A stretch of DNA of 64,000 nucleotides, taken from assembly GCA_001630475.1 (NCBI GenBank), contig KV419412.1, positions 332,867-396,866 on the forward strand, written 5' to 3'. How positions within the stretch are numbered: position 1 is the stretch's first letter; the number at the start of each line of letters is the position of its first letter. This DNA is from Sistotremastrum niveocremeum HHB9708. Taxonomy: Eukaryota > Basidiomycota > Agaricomycetes > Sistotremastrales > Sistotremastraceae. Positions 54,237 to 64,000 of the stretch are shown one piece after another. The notes beneath the pieces are model-generated. The model saw nothing but the letters and a program-made list of their open reading frames with translations. It made no database searches and was not told the DNA's origin. The position numbers were made by a program, and so were the translations under genes.

Positions 54237-55791
54237 CTAATCTGAAGCGGCAGGTGCAACTTTGACAGCCTCTGCTTTCCACGCTTCAACTTTCTCTTTC
54301 TCAGCCTCCGACAACGGTGTGACAAATTCGTAATCGCCGTAACCAGTTCTTGGGCTAGCACCTGGGGCAACAGCATAGTATGTCGGAGGGTTTCCATATA
54401 CTTTGGCCCCGTCTCCTAGCCCGGCCTCGATTCTCCTCTGAAAATCGGGCTGCCCGATCCATAGATTGCCAAAGACAGCGCCGTCGGCTTTACCTGACGA
54501 TATGAGTTCGTTGGCAGACTCTGGGGTCAAAGTCCCGTTGATCAATAGAGCAGTCTCCTCTCTATTGACCAGAGGCCCGTATGTCTCTATGACGTCATGT
54601 TGAGTAGCTCGTTTCTTGCCTGAGGAGCAAAGTAAGGTAAATTCCTTTCGCGTGTGGAGATAAACGAAGTCATACCTCCGATTTCAGGGTCCATAATCGG
54701 AATATACTGAACAATCTGCACATAGGCGAGATGCAACTTCGAAATCTCTTCCAAATAATAGCCGAAAGTCGCTTTGGTCTCCTCAAGCGACATTCCGACA
54801 TCATTATAACCTGTTTCATATGATCAGAATTCCGATATCTGATATATTTGATGATCGCTAATACCGCCACAGGGATTGATCTTGATTCCTACTCTGCTCG
54901 GCTCCCAGGTCTCCAGAATGGCTTTCAAACATTCCAGGCCGAATTTACAGCGATTCTGGATAGATCCTCCCCATTCATCGCTGCGCTGGTTGGCAGTACT
55001 GTCAAGGAATTGATGGACAAGGTATCCATTGGCAGAGTGAACTAGGTTTTCATCTGAGCGCGCGATCACAGCGAATGTAGTATACGACGTACGTTCTACT
55101 CCGTCGAATCCGGCAGCCTTGGCATTCTGGGCGCCTTTCCTGAATTGATCGACGTAGATCCAGGGATCATCGATGACCGTGGGCTATACATTGTATGTCA
55201 CGCAGTGTTTTACATACAATGAAGCGAACGCCCTCACCGTGACATAGCCTGGTTTTCCTGGAAGAGTTCTGAACTTCCCACCCCTAGCTGCAATAGCGGA
55301 TGGCCCAGGGACAGGAGTACCAGCACGTTTCTGCTCGGGCATATCGGGGTGTGCAACTCTTCCCACTGTCGTAACATCGATTGGGATTAGACGTGAGAAA
55401 GAAGGGTGAGAGATCTAGAATTTACGAACCGTGCCAGAGTTGCAGGAACGTGAAGCTTCCGGAAGAATGTATCGCGTCTACGACTTTCGTCCATGCTTTG
55501 ACTTGTTCTTCACTCCAGATCCCTGGTGCATGGGGCCATTCCGTGCTGCGATGAATTTGAGATTTAAAGTCCTTTTATATACTGACGACCTGCGTACCCT
55601 TGTTGCGAGACGAGTGTCCCTTCGGTCAAAATAAGACTTGCGCCTCCGATAGCTCTTTGACCGTAATATTCGATGTTGAGTGCATTCGGTACGTTCGTTG
55701 GGACACTCCGATTTCTCGTCAGTGACGCCATGATATTTCTGTTTTTCAACAGAAGGGAGCCGAGTTTCAGTGGAGAGTTGAGATCAGGCAT
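54237..55791 (-). CDS. old-yellow-enzyme family NADH:flavin oxidoreductase
   Basis: The minus-strand exons read PDLNSPLKLGSLLLKNRNIM and ASLTRNRSVPTNVPNALNIE, YYGQRAIGGASLILTEGTLV, WPHAPGIWSEEQVKAWTKVV, LQLWHVGRVAHPDM, GFDGVELHSANGYLVHQFLD, Q(R)SDEWGGSIQNRCKFGLE, SRVGIKINPCGG, GADGAVFGNLWIGQPDFQRR-like and YGDYEFVTPLS. HSAN with the following GYL carries the substrate-binding His/Asn pair of the family. OYEs bind FMN and reduce activated alkenes with NAD(P)H; many sit in secondary metabolism or stress response, and the physiological substrate is not predictable. The start at ATG 55791 matches family N-termini; an ATG-less extension upstream (to 55884) is ignored. It ends 254 bp from the cyanase start, same strand. 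Confidence 0.9.
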
Positions 55792-58153
55792 GTTGAGTAG
55801 CAGATAAGGGATGAGATGTAGACGCAAACGCAGAGGTATCGATCCTGCTTTATAGATCTGCGCATCATTGGCAGGCACGTTCAATGTCTACGATCCATGA
55901 TGTCACGGGTGGAACAAGATTCTATTCCGAAGCGAGGAGAACACAGTAAACAGATTACCCGCGGAGTTTGATCTGCTACTGATTATCCTTATAAGCATGG
56001 CTTCATTGATGCTGAGCTTCTCAAGCTTCTTTCTTGAGGGAAGGGTATGGAGCGCTTAGAACGTGTTATCATGTCCGCGCATTCGTGTCTCAAACTCACA
56101 GCGGCCTGACTCGGATTTTTGTTTGAGCATCAATGCGATTCGAAAGACAAGTTGTTTTATGGTAATAATGGAGTTTGCATGTGGGAAATCGCACTTCCGA
56201 TAGATCACCATATGGACACATGATCTTCAAGTACAGCAGGTGTCGGCATTGTACTAGATTCGAAGCCCTTAGCAGTTCTAGTAACACCTCATAAATATGA
56301 ACCCCTTCGTCGGGCACTCGCAGAGGGGCGGTGATCGCCTCTCTGGTTCATAGCCACCACTCGATGTATCATTGTGGCTTCAGGACTCCTTCGAATAACA
56401 ATGGATGCACAAGTGACGAGAAAACAACGCAATAATCATGTGAGAGGGGCAGGGGGAACGCTAACAAGATCGGCGAGTCAGTATGCCTACCATGGTCTTC
56501 TCGGTCATCGTCAACCGTTCGTGTGCTTCCATTCCTTGAACCTTTTTCTCATACGCCCAGGGCAAAGGCGTGGAAATTTTCGAACCATGGTCCGGGGGAG
56601 ACCGATAGCGCTGAGTGGCGGCACACCCCATAATAGCCTTATTATCCAGCACTCTGGCGATCAACAGATCATTAAGTGTGACTGAACAGCGCCAACAGAA
56701 TTATGCAAGAAGTTGAAGATAGATCTTGTCGAACTCTGTATTCTAAAAGAGTCGAACTTGTTATCATACTCTTTGGATCTGAGCCTTAAATTTAATTCAG
56801 TCGCTCTCGCTGATCTCGTGTTCCCTCTTTGAAGATTTCATTGTCAGGCACAGTACATCGAATTTGGGAAATCACGCCATTGCGTATCATCAACTGGACT
56901 GATGGGTACTCTGGCGCTCTCTGCAGACAATGCGGCATCATCAGGAAAGCCCAAGAAAGCTATCGGGCTGCTACAACCCACTATCAAGACTGCCTGGGAA
57001 GGTGTCACGCTTGCAATTCTGATTTGGGAGGGGGGGGGGGGGGGGGCATTTTCCTGATGATGAGTAGTGATTATAATAGCCAAAACTCGCCTCAGGATCA
57101 AGTATCTCGCATAACCTCAGACTTTGGTGGTAAAAATGGACAGGGAGACTAACTCAAGGACTCGAAGAGTTATGGAGCTCTGGTCGTTGCGTCCACGAGG
57201 AGATGAGTTAGCGGGCTAATAGCCCCTGAGTGGCATCTCTCTCCTTTCATCACTAAAAGTAAAACAATACTATACTAGTATGGCCGGCAGAAAAGCATGG
57301 CACACCAATATGAGGAGTGACTGGAGACAACTGATATCAAGCCAAACGTCAAATCCTTGCTATAGCGCTACTTACCGTACGTTGAGTACTACTCGTTCGA
57401 TTGAGTCACAGCGCTAGCAGCTTACGTCAGCGAGAAATTGAATGATGACATAAACCTCTCTTCAACGCTCAGGCATCAGAGCCCTCACGGTGGGCGGGCT
57501 ACCATGATGGCTGAGACCTGAAAGCCTATCAACTCATGAATGCCCTCCTCCCTGAATGAATTTGAGTCTCACATTATGTTATGCAACCTGCCTAAAGCCC
57601 TTACACGAGAGCGACCGGCTGTGTTCGTCCGAAGACAAACACGAGCCACTGGACGGTACCTAAATCCAAAGGGGCCCAATCTTCCAAGGCACGGTGTGTG
57701 GACGGATGTTCGTTGTCGAGGACGATGATGTCATGCACCACAGATTGGACCAGACCGGCCTTGACCCACTAGTACTAGAGACGCGCGCTGGCAGACTCTC
57801 AGACAACAACATGTATACTCCTACTCTCTCGCGATATCGATCGCTCACTGACCTGCGAGACGCGAGCCAATATTCAGATCAAAGTCCCACATAAGACCTA
57901 TGTTTTAAAAGAGGATCACGCTCGTCTGACCAACCACCACCAGGCCTTCAAAAATCCCGCGTCGCCGCCGCTTGCGAACATCGGGGGCGAGATCAGGGGC
58001 GGTTCCGGGCTGACCTGGCGTGAAGAAACGGCAGCTATCGCGGGAGTCGTCGACAGAGCTTGACCGTCTTTTCTTATATCTACCAGAGCTCTCCGCTTCT
58101 CACTCAGGAGTAGGCTGTTAACAGCCTCGACAAACCAGCCACGAACAAGGCTC
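55792..58153. other. gene-poor stretch
   Basis: About 2.4 kb without a convincing gene. Open frames at 56374-56685, 56829-57152 and 57540-57894 show no domain. A run of 17 G lies at 57030-57046, directly followed by a Plavaka-like end (see 57047). Confidence 0.4.
57047..57059 (-). mobile_element. solitary Plavaka-like terminus
   Basis: CATTTTCCTGATG is identical to the last 13 bases of the Plavaka element's right end (48392-48404). It is preceded by a G17 tract instead of subterminal GTAGC words. It may be a scar or a relative's end, or coincidence. Confidence 0.3.
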
Positions 58154-59845
58154 ATGGGCGACTTTAGTGATTTACCCACTGAACTGATCCTACTAATCTT
58201 CAAGCATTCAACCCTTTCCGATATCTTGAACACTAGTCGAGTAAGTGACTTCAGCCTCAGACCATAACGTTCCAACCCGTTCGAATGCTAACATCTTGAT
58301 CAGACGTCCAGTTATTTTCGTTCGATCTCTCTAAGCTTCATAGAAATCTGGAGAGACGCTACTGATTCATGCTACCTCCCCCTTCCAACTGGACAGACCG
58401 CCGACTCTGTACCCTTCGATACTCTACCTTCACTCGCTGCCCGGGCCGTCAGTATACGAACTGCACTAGATGTCCCCAACTACCCACGCACTCCGAAAAG
58501 CTATCATGCCATCAAAAACCTTGGATGGCCTTTCTGGGGCCCATCAGAATTCGTCTCGGCTATCCCGGGAAACGAATGGGTCATTCTCGCGTCATACGTA
58601 CATGACCACATCGATCTTCAAGTTCTGCTCTACAGCCTCAAAACTCGCAAATCAGCCGTCATATGTGATGGTCTACGGCCAATGAGCCTGACTTGCGCAC
58701 TGGATACACCGGCTGGAGGCAATGAGTCATATTTTGCGTGCAGTGGGCACACGAGGAGCGGAAGGTAGGCTTATTTGCCGTAAACCTGACACATTGGCCG
58801 CTTCAAAACTGATATCCCCTCTTCTCTAGCTCTGTGACAATATTTTCTTTCAAATTTCCTGATTGTGGCCACACAGATGGTCTCCCGACTATCACATTAA
58901 AGTGGCAGATGCCTTCTCGAACGGAGGCCATCGATGTGCGAAAGATATCTTTGAGGGGAGCGCTTCTGGTCTGTCTCTCCAGAAATCGAGATATAGTCTT
59001 CATAGATTGGAAAAAAGAGACGGGTATCACGTACACAAGGAGCCCCGACCCCATCAGCATGGAAGTGGTAAGTCTACGCCACATAGCCACATTCACCTCA
59101 ATTGACATATGCCTAGACCGGACCTTGGGATGCTCACATTCATCCCTATCTACCGTACGTTCTCTGTGCTATCGAAGAGCGCAATCTAGATGCTCCTTTC
59201 TCCACTTGGTCTACGCGCAAATTCTGCGTCGTCAATATCCCAGAGAACTTCCCTCCCCTGCAAAAGAACGGGAAGGGTTTGACCTTCGTGCAAACGCCCC
59301 TGTCGTATATTGCTAGCGTCGTTCTACCAGATGAAATTAGCGTTCCCATTCCTTGGTTTGACCCTAGGAGCCCGTCCCAACATACATCTTCATCGTCGAC
59401 TCTGCTTTGCTCGATGCACAACTCCTCGGGTTACCGCCTCAACGAAATCACCAGCGCATGGTTCACCCTGTCCGGCAAGACACTCTCCGTCCAAACACAA
59501 GTATTCTCGGCTGAGACCACCATGTCATGGGCGGACTCCAGTTCGACCTCACTTCATCAAACCCTCACCCACCCGGGGCCTTACCCCGGCGTATTCACTG
59601 TATTCCTCCGCGACTCTCTGCTGCAACCGGGTCAGATGCGATGGACAAAAGTCATACTTCCGTTGGAAGTTATCGCTGATGGCCCCCCTGAGGGCTCTCG
59701 CGTGATATCACCCCTATCGGGTGAATTTTCAATTATCGCAGTCGATATGGCCTACGGCGGTGTATACGTGGACAAGTACATTGATCAGTCTGATGAAGCG
59801 CACTACTCGGGTCCTACTAGGCATGTGTATCACATACAATATTAG
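58154..59845 (+). CDS. F-box protein
   Basis: From ATG 58154, exon 1 (to about 58240) reads MGDFSDLPTELILLIFKHST and LSDILNTSR, a typical N-terminal F-box. After an intron, TSSYFRSISLSFIEIWRDAT completes it. The rest is the divergent beta-rich or repeat-like substrate-binding region usual for agaricomycete F-box proteins (PGNEWVILASYVHDHIDLQV, ISLRGALLVCLSRNRDIVFI, GPYPGVFTVFLRDSLLQPGQ), ending TRHVYHIQY with a stop at 59845. At least three introns are present (after SR, after HTRSG near 58765, and near 59150). F-box proteins recruit targets to SCF ubiquitin ligases; the target here is unknown. Confidence 0.75.
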
Positions 59846-60177
59846 CTATTCAGATGTCAGATATACCATACGTTGTATTATACTCGGCCATAAAATACGT
59901 TTTCAGGGCGTATAGACTGACTCAGGCTGGTCTGCGTCACCCCGAAGGGCCACGGACCCAACGACGCGCTCAGCCGTTCAGAGGAGGGCTTTCTCCAAAG
60001 ATCAAGCCGTGGCCACAATTATGATTTCCCCAACTATACATGTAGACTCTGTTACTCTGAAATTCAGATCTTGCCTGAATAATACGACATCACGAATATA
60101 TTGAACTCGACAGCCATCCGGGAGTTTCTTTGGTATACTAGTACAACAGCGTCAACCAACCAGCTCATTGCAGAACG
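59846..60177. other. convergent intergenic region
   Basis: About 330 bp between the stops of the F-box and hemerythrin-like genes. Nothing recognised. Confidence 0.45.
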
Positions 60178-60947
60178 TTACGGAGCAGCTATCATCTCTG
60201 TCGTGGGGAACGGTACCCACTGATCCTTCAGCTTGTCCCACGGCGCCTCCAGAAAAGCAGTGATACTTTCAAAGCGACCCCCTTGCGAATGTGAATTTGA
60301 ATGCGCTCTATCATTATACTATTAGTAAGATAACCAAGATAAGCCAACAATAAACAAGACATACCGCGTAGGAACGAAATGTCTTTTCCTCTGAAAAGAC
60401 TTTGCTGCATTCAGACTTTCTTCATCTGTCAAATTATCTTCGAGAGCAGGCAGATTCTTCGTTTCGTCTTCTTCATTATGCGCTCGAAGAAGCTTCATCA
60501 GTTCTTCTAGGACTTGATCGTATTGCGCGGTGGAAGGGTGGAAATCGGCGAGATGGCGTAGGAGAGTTTTGATTTGAAGATGTATTTCTCGATGGGTGGT
60601 CGTATTAGTACTGGTACCGGTACTGGCGGTTCCTTCTTTCCCGAGATGTTTCCCTGCGAGAGGGAATACGACGATTTCTTCTGCGACTATATGACTACGA
60701 CCTATTCAGCGAACGACACGAGAGCCACAGAAGAATAAAAGGATCTTACGTTGCAATTTCCCAAGTTATTTGACGGCTCCACATTTCCTGGGTAGTCCTA
60801 TCTCCGGCAGCCCGAATATACTTGTCGTGATATTCATACATCTACGCCCATTCAGGAATGAATATTTCGGTGAATTTGAAAGGTAAAGCAGACCTCGCGA
60901 TGATCGTTGACAAGAGCCTGTGTGAATGCTTTGTTACTTGAAGACAT
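60178..60947 (-). CDS. hemerythrin-like HHE-domain protein
   Basis: Four exons from ATG 60947 (MSSSNKAFTQALVNDHREMY) to the stop at 60178. His/Glu ligand motifs of the HHE fold are visible: NDHREMYEYHDKY, HIVAEEIVVFPLAGKHLG, HREIHLQIKTLLRHLADFHP and LLRAHNEEDETKNLPALEDN. The C-terminus has AITAFLEAPWDKLKDQ-like sequence ending TTEMIAAP. The domain binds a diiron centre in a four-helix bundle; fungal cytosolic members are linked to iron, oxygen or NO sensing, without a settled role. An upstream exon starting MTHGILRSVRTS (from 61081) is possible through an acceptor at GACACAG, so the N-terminus is uncertain. Confidence 0.8.
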
Positions 60948-61081
60948 AGGATAGAGGAGCCCGGGGAATAATTTGTGTTGGCCTGTGTCTTATGCGAGAT
61001 TATCTGGCTCAAGTACTGCGCAAGTGCGGTAGGGTCGCTGGAGTTCGAAGTTCGAACACTGCGCAGTATTCCATGCGTCAT

Positions 61082-61891
61082 AGATGTCGTAGCTTATCAA
61101 AATGCCGTCGATGAAACAGATTGGAGTCGCATTGAACCAGCGAAAGAGGAGCTGAACCCTCTGTATAGTGTTGCCAACGAATTGGAAAGTCTCGCAGCCT
61201 CGACTAACGATGCCTAGAGTCCAGTATCAAGTGCGCTTGTCCTTCGTGGCATAATAGATCCCGGTTTGCATAGCTAAGCATAGGACGACAATCGCTGCAG
61301 ATAGGGACCCGCGGGTACATCTTTAATTCAGTATTTCGGCTTGTAGCTTACCAAGCATGTCAGACCCCAGGTCTCAAAAGACTCCTCGAAGAATTTGACA
61401 GTCGCCATATCAGTGCGTTTCGAAAGCGTCATAAACCTGTTCAACGACGCCCAATTAATCCGGGCAAGCATCTTTGGTACGAGCCCGACGTCGAGCAAAG
61501 AATTCGAAGAGAAGAGTCTACGGGCGCCTATAGCATCGGCAAGCGGATGCTTTTCGTGCGAAGCATTGTGCTCATGATCAATTGTTTGCGCTGCACGATG
61601 ATTGAGGAGATGTTGACGGGAATCAAGATTAGGGTTATGTACGAATCGATCCTGATGTTAAGTTGCTAACACACTTCATTTCCAGAACGACAACAGAATA
61701 GAAGGAAAACCCGGAACCACTACATGTAAGGAGAAATAAAGCAAAGACCGTGAAGAAGAGAGACAGAGAGAGAAGAAGATGGATCGAATGAGCACGACAT
61801 TTCGGATGATCGCGCCAGTGGTAGGACATGAGCTAAATAAATTATCCGCGAGCTAGAACTAGGATTTCATGCGATCGGGATCGTGAAGCGT
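61082..61891. other. coding-like stretch without a firm gene model
   Basis: On the minus strand an ATG at 61829 opens a 64-aa frame with one membrane helix (HLLLSLSLFFTVFALFLLTC). Further left, 61370-61620 on the same strand is open in a natural-looking frame (RQHLLNHRAAQTIDHEHNAS, RINWASLNRFMTLSKR). After a donor near 61350 a hydrophobic piece follows (AIVVLCLAMQTGIYYATKD). I could not connect these in one frame. A small membrane protein gene may be present. The plus strand of the same stretch is also open in two frames. Confidence 0.3.
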
Positions 61892-62632
61892 TCATGGCAG
61901 AAAGAGGTCCACATCGATGATGCGTTCCGAGAATAAACCATCGATATGATCGAGAGCGGGAGCCGTGGAACGACGAGGTCGGCGAGGTCGTCGAGGGCGG
62001 GATTGTGATTGTGACTGTGAGGACTCGGAGGTGCGCGAAGAGTATTTTAATCGGCTATAGGTGGGACTGGTGGATTCTGACTTTGCTTGGTTTTGAGTGA
62101 CGGGGATCGTTGAGGTGGGCGTTGAGTCTGATGATTGTGATTGTGGATGCGAATGCGAATGCGAAGGGAAGAAGGGAGGAGGCCCGGGAGTGGCATCGAG
62201 ATGCGAATGGGTACTGCTAGGAGACGGAGGAGCTGATGCACAGATTTTTAAATCGGTAGGAGGTTCCAGGGTGGCAGCAGTGAAGTAATCGAGGTCCGAT
62301 TCGGCGAACCCGAGTGGTGGATGTTGATCAATCATAGCAGGCAGCGAAGCATGATATTTGCGCGCATACAAATTCAAAGAAAGTCTCGGTTTCTGACGAT
62401 GAGGACGATGAGCGTATGAGAGGGGAGGGTAGAATTGAGGAGATGGATTATCGAGGGATAATGGAGGAGAGCTGAGAGGTAGTAGGACGAGTGGTCGGTT
62501 GAAAGGAGTGGAGTTCAAGTTCGCGTTTGGAGAGCCAGAGGTGCGAGAACGAGAGTCGGGGGTTGTAGGGATACAGTTACATCTTTGAGAATTGGAGTGT
62601 CGTAACATCGTAGCGAGCGTGTCTTCAATCAT
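61892..62632 (-). CDS. Ser/Pro-rich protein of unknown function
   Basis: A single open frame of 246 aa from ATG 62632 to the stop at 61892. The sequence is rich in Ser, Pro, Thr and His, with a short conserved-looking core (PHRQKPRLSLNLYARKYHAS, GFAESDLDYFTAATLEPP) and an SQ/RP-rich basic patch (SQSQSQSRPRRPRRPRRS) before the C-terminus HIDGLFSERIIDVDLFLP. No domain is recognised. It is probably mostly disordered. A Mutator-like element ends 281 bp upstream of its start codon, in the likely promoter. Confidence 0.55.
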   Translation of the reverse strand: MIEDTLATMLRHSNSQRCNCIPTTPDSRSRTSGSPNANLNSTPFNRPLVLLPLSSPPLSLDNPSPQFYPPLSYAHRPHRQKPRLSLNLYARKYHASLPAMIDQHPPLGFAESDLDYFTAATLEPPTDLKICASAPPSPSSTHSHLDATPGPPPFFPSHSHSHPQSQSSDSTPTSTIPVTQNQAKSESTSPTYSRLKYSSRTSESSQSQSQSRPRRPRRPRRSTAPALDHIDGLFSERIIDVDLFLP

Positions 62633-62912
62633 TGGGAAGTCTCGTTCACAGTGCGAGTCTTGGGAACACGGTTCAGAAAGGTTGGGGACTTGGGGTCAAG
62701 CAAAGCGAACGACAATGTTGAGCGCGCTGATTCCTCTAGTTAGATAATATACGAGTAAAGGCAAGGTATGCTCACATAAACAAAAGAAATAGATAAAACA
62801 AAAAGGAAACGAGAGTCGCCGACGACTGTAACGAGCAAGAGGTGGTATGTACCGTGTCAACACATACAAACAAGATCGAAACGCCTTATACACGCGAAAG
62901 AGCATCAAGGAG

Positions 62913-63121
62913 CACTCTCCTACCCAGAGGTCACCTCAGCTTAAGTCGCTATAAATCCGAGGGCGAAGGAGGACAGCGGAGATCCGAGAGGGCAGACAAC
63001 GGGTAGAATATTATCTTTATTTGTACATTGTTTATGTGAACATTTTAAGCGAACAACGACGCGACTAGCTGAGGTGACCTCTGGCAAAAGATGTCAGCCG
63101 CGCTCCGATCCGGATTCTCAC
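62913..63121 (+). repeat. left 209-bp terminal inverted repeat
   Basis: Exact inverse of 63468-63676 by reading. It carries the word CAATGTACAAATAAAGATAA in inverse sense and the inner 17-bp inverted pair described for the whole element. Confidence 0.9.
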
Positions 63122-63467
63122 GTTCGAGGAGGTGGCTCGATTTTTGAGATTGGATATTCTGAGGCACGCGTGGATCACTGTTGTAGAATGACAATGATAG
63201 AGATATATTTATCAAGCCGAGATATCATAAATTCAAGCTTTTCCGAACGCTTCGGAGGATTAAAATCTGACAGCACCAGAGACACAACAAAAACTCGAAT
63301 GGATATTGTAAGAAAGTCTAGAAAATTCAAAGCAAACACCCTCAACCTAAACTAATCTTCCTAAATCCAATCCACGCTCCTTCGGATTGCGACGTCCCAT
63401 TCCGTTCGTCGTTGCTTCGATGGTGAAAGTTCTGTGACCGGCCTCACGTCGGAGTGTGACTTCAGGG

Positions 63468-63676
63468 GTGAGAATCCGGATCGGAGCGCGGCTGACATCT
63501 TTTGCCAGAGGTCACCTCAGCTAGTCGCGTCGTTGTTCGCTTAAAATGTTCACATAAACAATGTACAAATAAAGATAATATTCTACCCGTTGTCTGCCCT
63601 CTCGGATCTCCGCTGTCCTCCTTCGCCCTCGGATTTATAGCGACTTAAGCTGAGGTGACCTCTGGGTAGGAGAGTG
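63468..63676 (-). repeat. right 209-bp terminal inverted repeat
   Basis: Exact inverse of 62913-63121. The match breaks off sharply at 63467/63122, where GTTCGAGG faces unrelated sequence. Confidence 0.9.
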
Positions 63677-63685
63677 ATCAAGGAG

Positions 63686-64000
63686 CTCATTTGGAGGTCT
63701 GCACCTCCTTCCGAGTGCCCCTAGCATTTCCTACTGGTAGGTCCCATATCCGAATGATTGATACGTCTCGCCCTCTGATTTCATCCTCAACATGACTAGC
63801 ATCACACCTTTGGACATAACGGCTACGTATACTCGAGTAGCAACGATCATGAAAATCCAGTGGATTCCGCTAGAAAGCAACCCAGAGGTCTGCTCTTTTC
63901 ATATCCCATGCTAGGGCTAACCGCCCCAACCCACCCGTCAGGTAATGAATGAGGTGAAGACAAGCCATGACAATTGGTTTGCTGCCGATACGAGACTTCT
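63686..64000. other. sequence right of the MULE element
   Basis: About 315 bp to the window edge. No coding signal recognised. Confidence 0.4.

Larger units (their letters stand above)
62904..63685. mobile_element. Mutator-like (MULE-type) non-autonomous element, 764 bp
   Basis: Element 62913-63676 is flanked by a 9-bp direct duplication ATCAAGGAG (62904-62912 and 63677-63685). Its terminal inverted repeats are 209 bp each (62913-63121 and 63468-63676) and, by base-by-base reading, identical. Ends are CACTCTCC...GGAGAGTG. The 346-bp middle has no transposase. A 9-bp duplication with long inverted repeats is characteristic of Mutator-like elements. Identical arms imply recent movement or gene conversion. 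Each arm contains an inner inverted pair, CCAGAGGTCACCTCAGC (62924-62940) and GCTGAGGTGACCTCTGG (63068-63084). Confidence 0.85.

Overview
The window is nuclear DNA of a filamentous basidiomycete, most likely an Agaricomycete. Genes are dense on both strands and split by many short GT-AG introns, mostly 44 to 61 nt. The gene content is typical of that group: a fungal NACHT-WD40 NOD-like receptor, DUF6535 and fungal SLATT membrane proteins, a CBM1 secreted protein, a DUF6729 protein, and a Plavaka-type transposon with its DUF6532 partner. I cannot name the species. There is one assembly gap, at 45196-45330. Exon borders below were read by eye from splice signals and reading frame.

Layout. 1-4.3 kb is decayed sequence: a MYND-finger remnant, a partial copy of the DUF4139 gene that lies at 9.9-12.3 kb, and a formamidase pseudogene. 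4.4-8.9 kb holds a NOD-like receptor with an MLKL-like helical N-terminus, a NACHT domain and ten near-identical WD40 repeats. 9.9-17.5 kb holds a DUF4139 protein, an Ecm11-like protein, a membrane/coiled-coil protein and a modular CBM1 secreted protein. 18.2-31.4 kb is a tandem family of three DUF6535 membrane proteins (A, B, C). Only B is intact from end to end; A has an in-frame stop and C a 22-nt deletion. A small Zn2Cys6-like gene lies between B and C, and a fungal SLATT two-helix membrane protein follows at 32-33 kb. 33-39 kb is sparse. An AT-hook/DUF6729 protein follows at 39.1-41.4 kb.

41.9-48.4 kb is a Plavaka-type DNA transposon with short terminal inverted repeats, GTAGC-rich subterminal regions, and divergent DUF6532 and transposase genes. 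A hAT-like element with an 8-bp target duplication sits inside the transposase. Next come a TA-flanked MITE (48.56-49.15 kb) and a compact housekeeping stretch: a TMEM163-like cation transporter with a cysteine-rich tail, GET4 and SDHAF3 (divergent, 83 bp apart), cyanase, an old-yellow-enzyme oxidoreductase, an F-box protein, a hemerythrin-like protein and a Ser/Pro-rich protein. The right end carries a 764-bp Mutator-like element with identical 209-bp inverted repeats and a 9-bp target duplication.

The 4-33 kb half looks like a fast-evolving accessory island of putative membrane-acting or cell-death proteins (MLKL-like NLR, DUF6535 trio, SLATT). The 49-61 kb part is conserved core genome. 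Any functional link among the island genes is inference from domain type and neighbourhood only.
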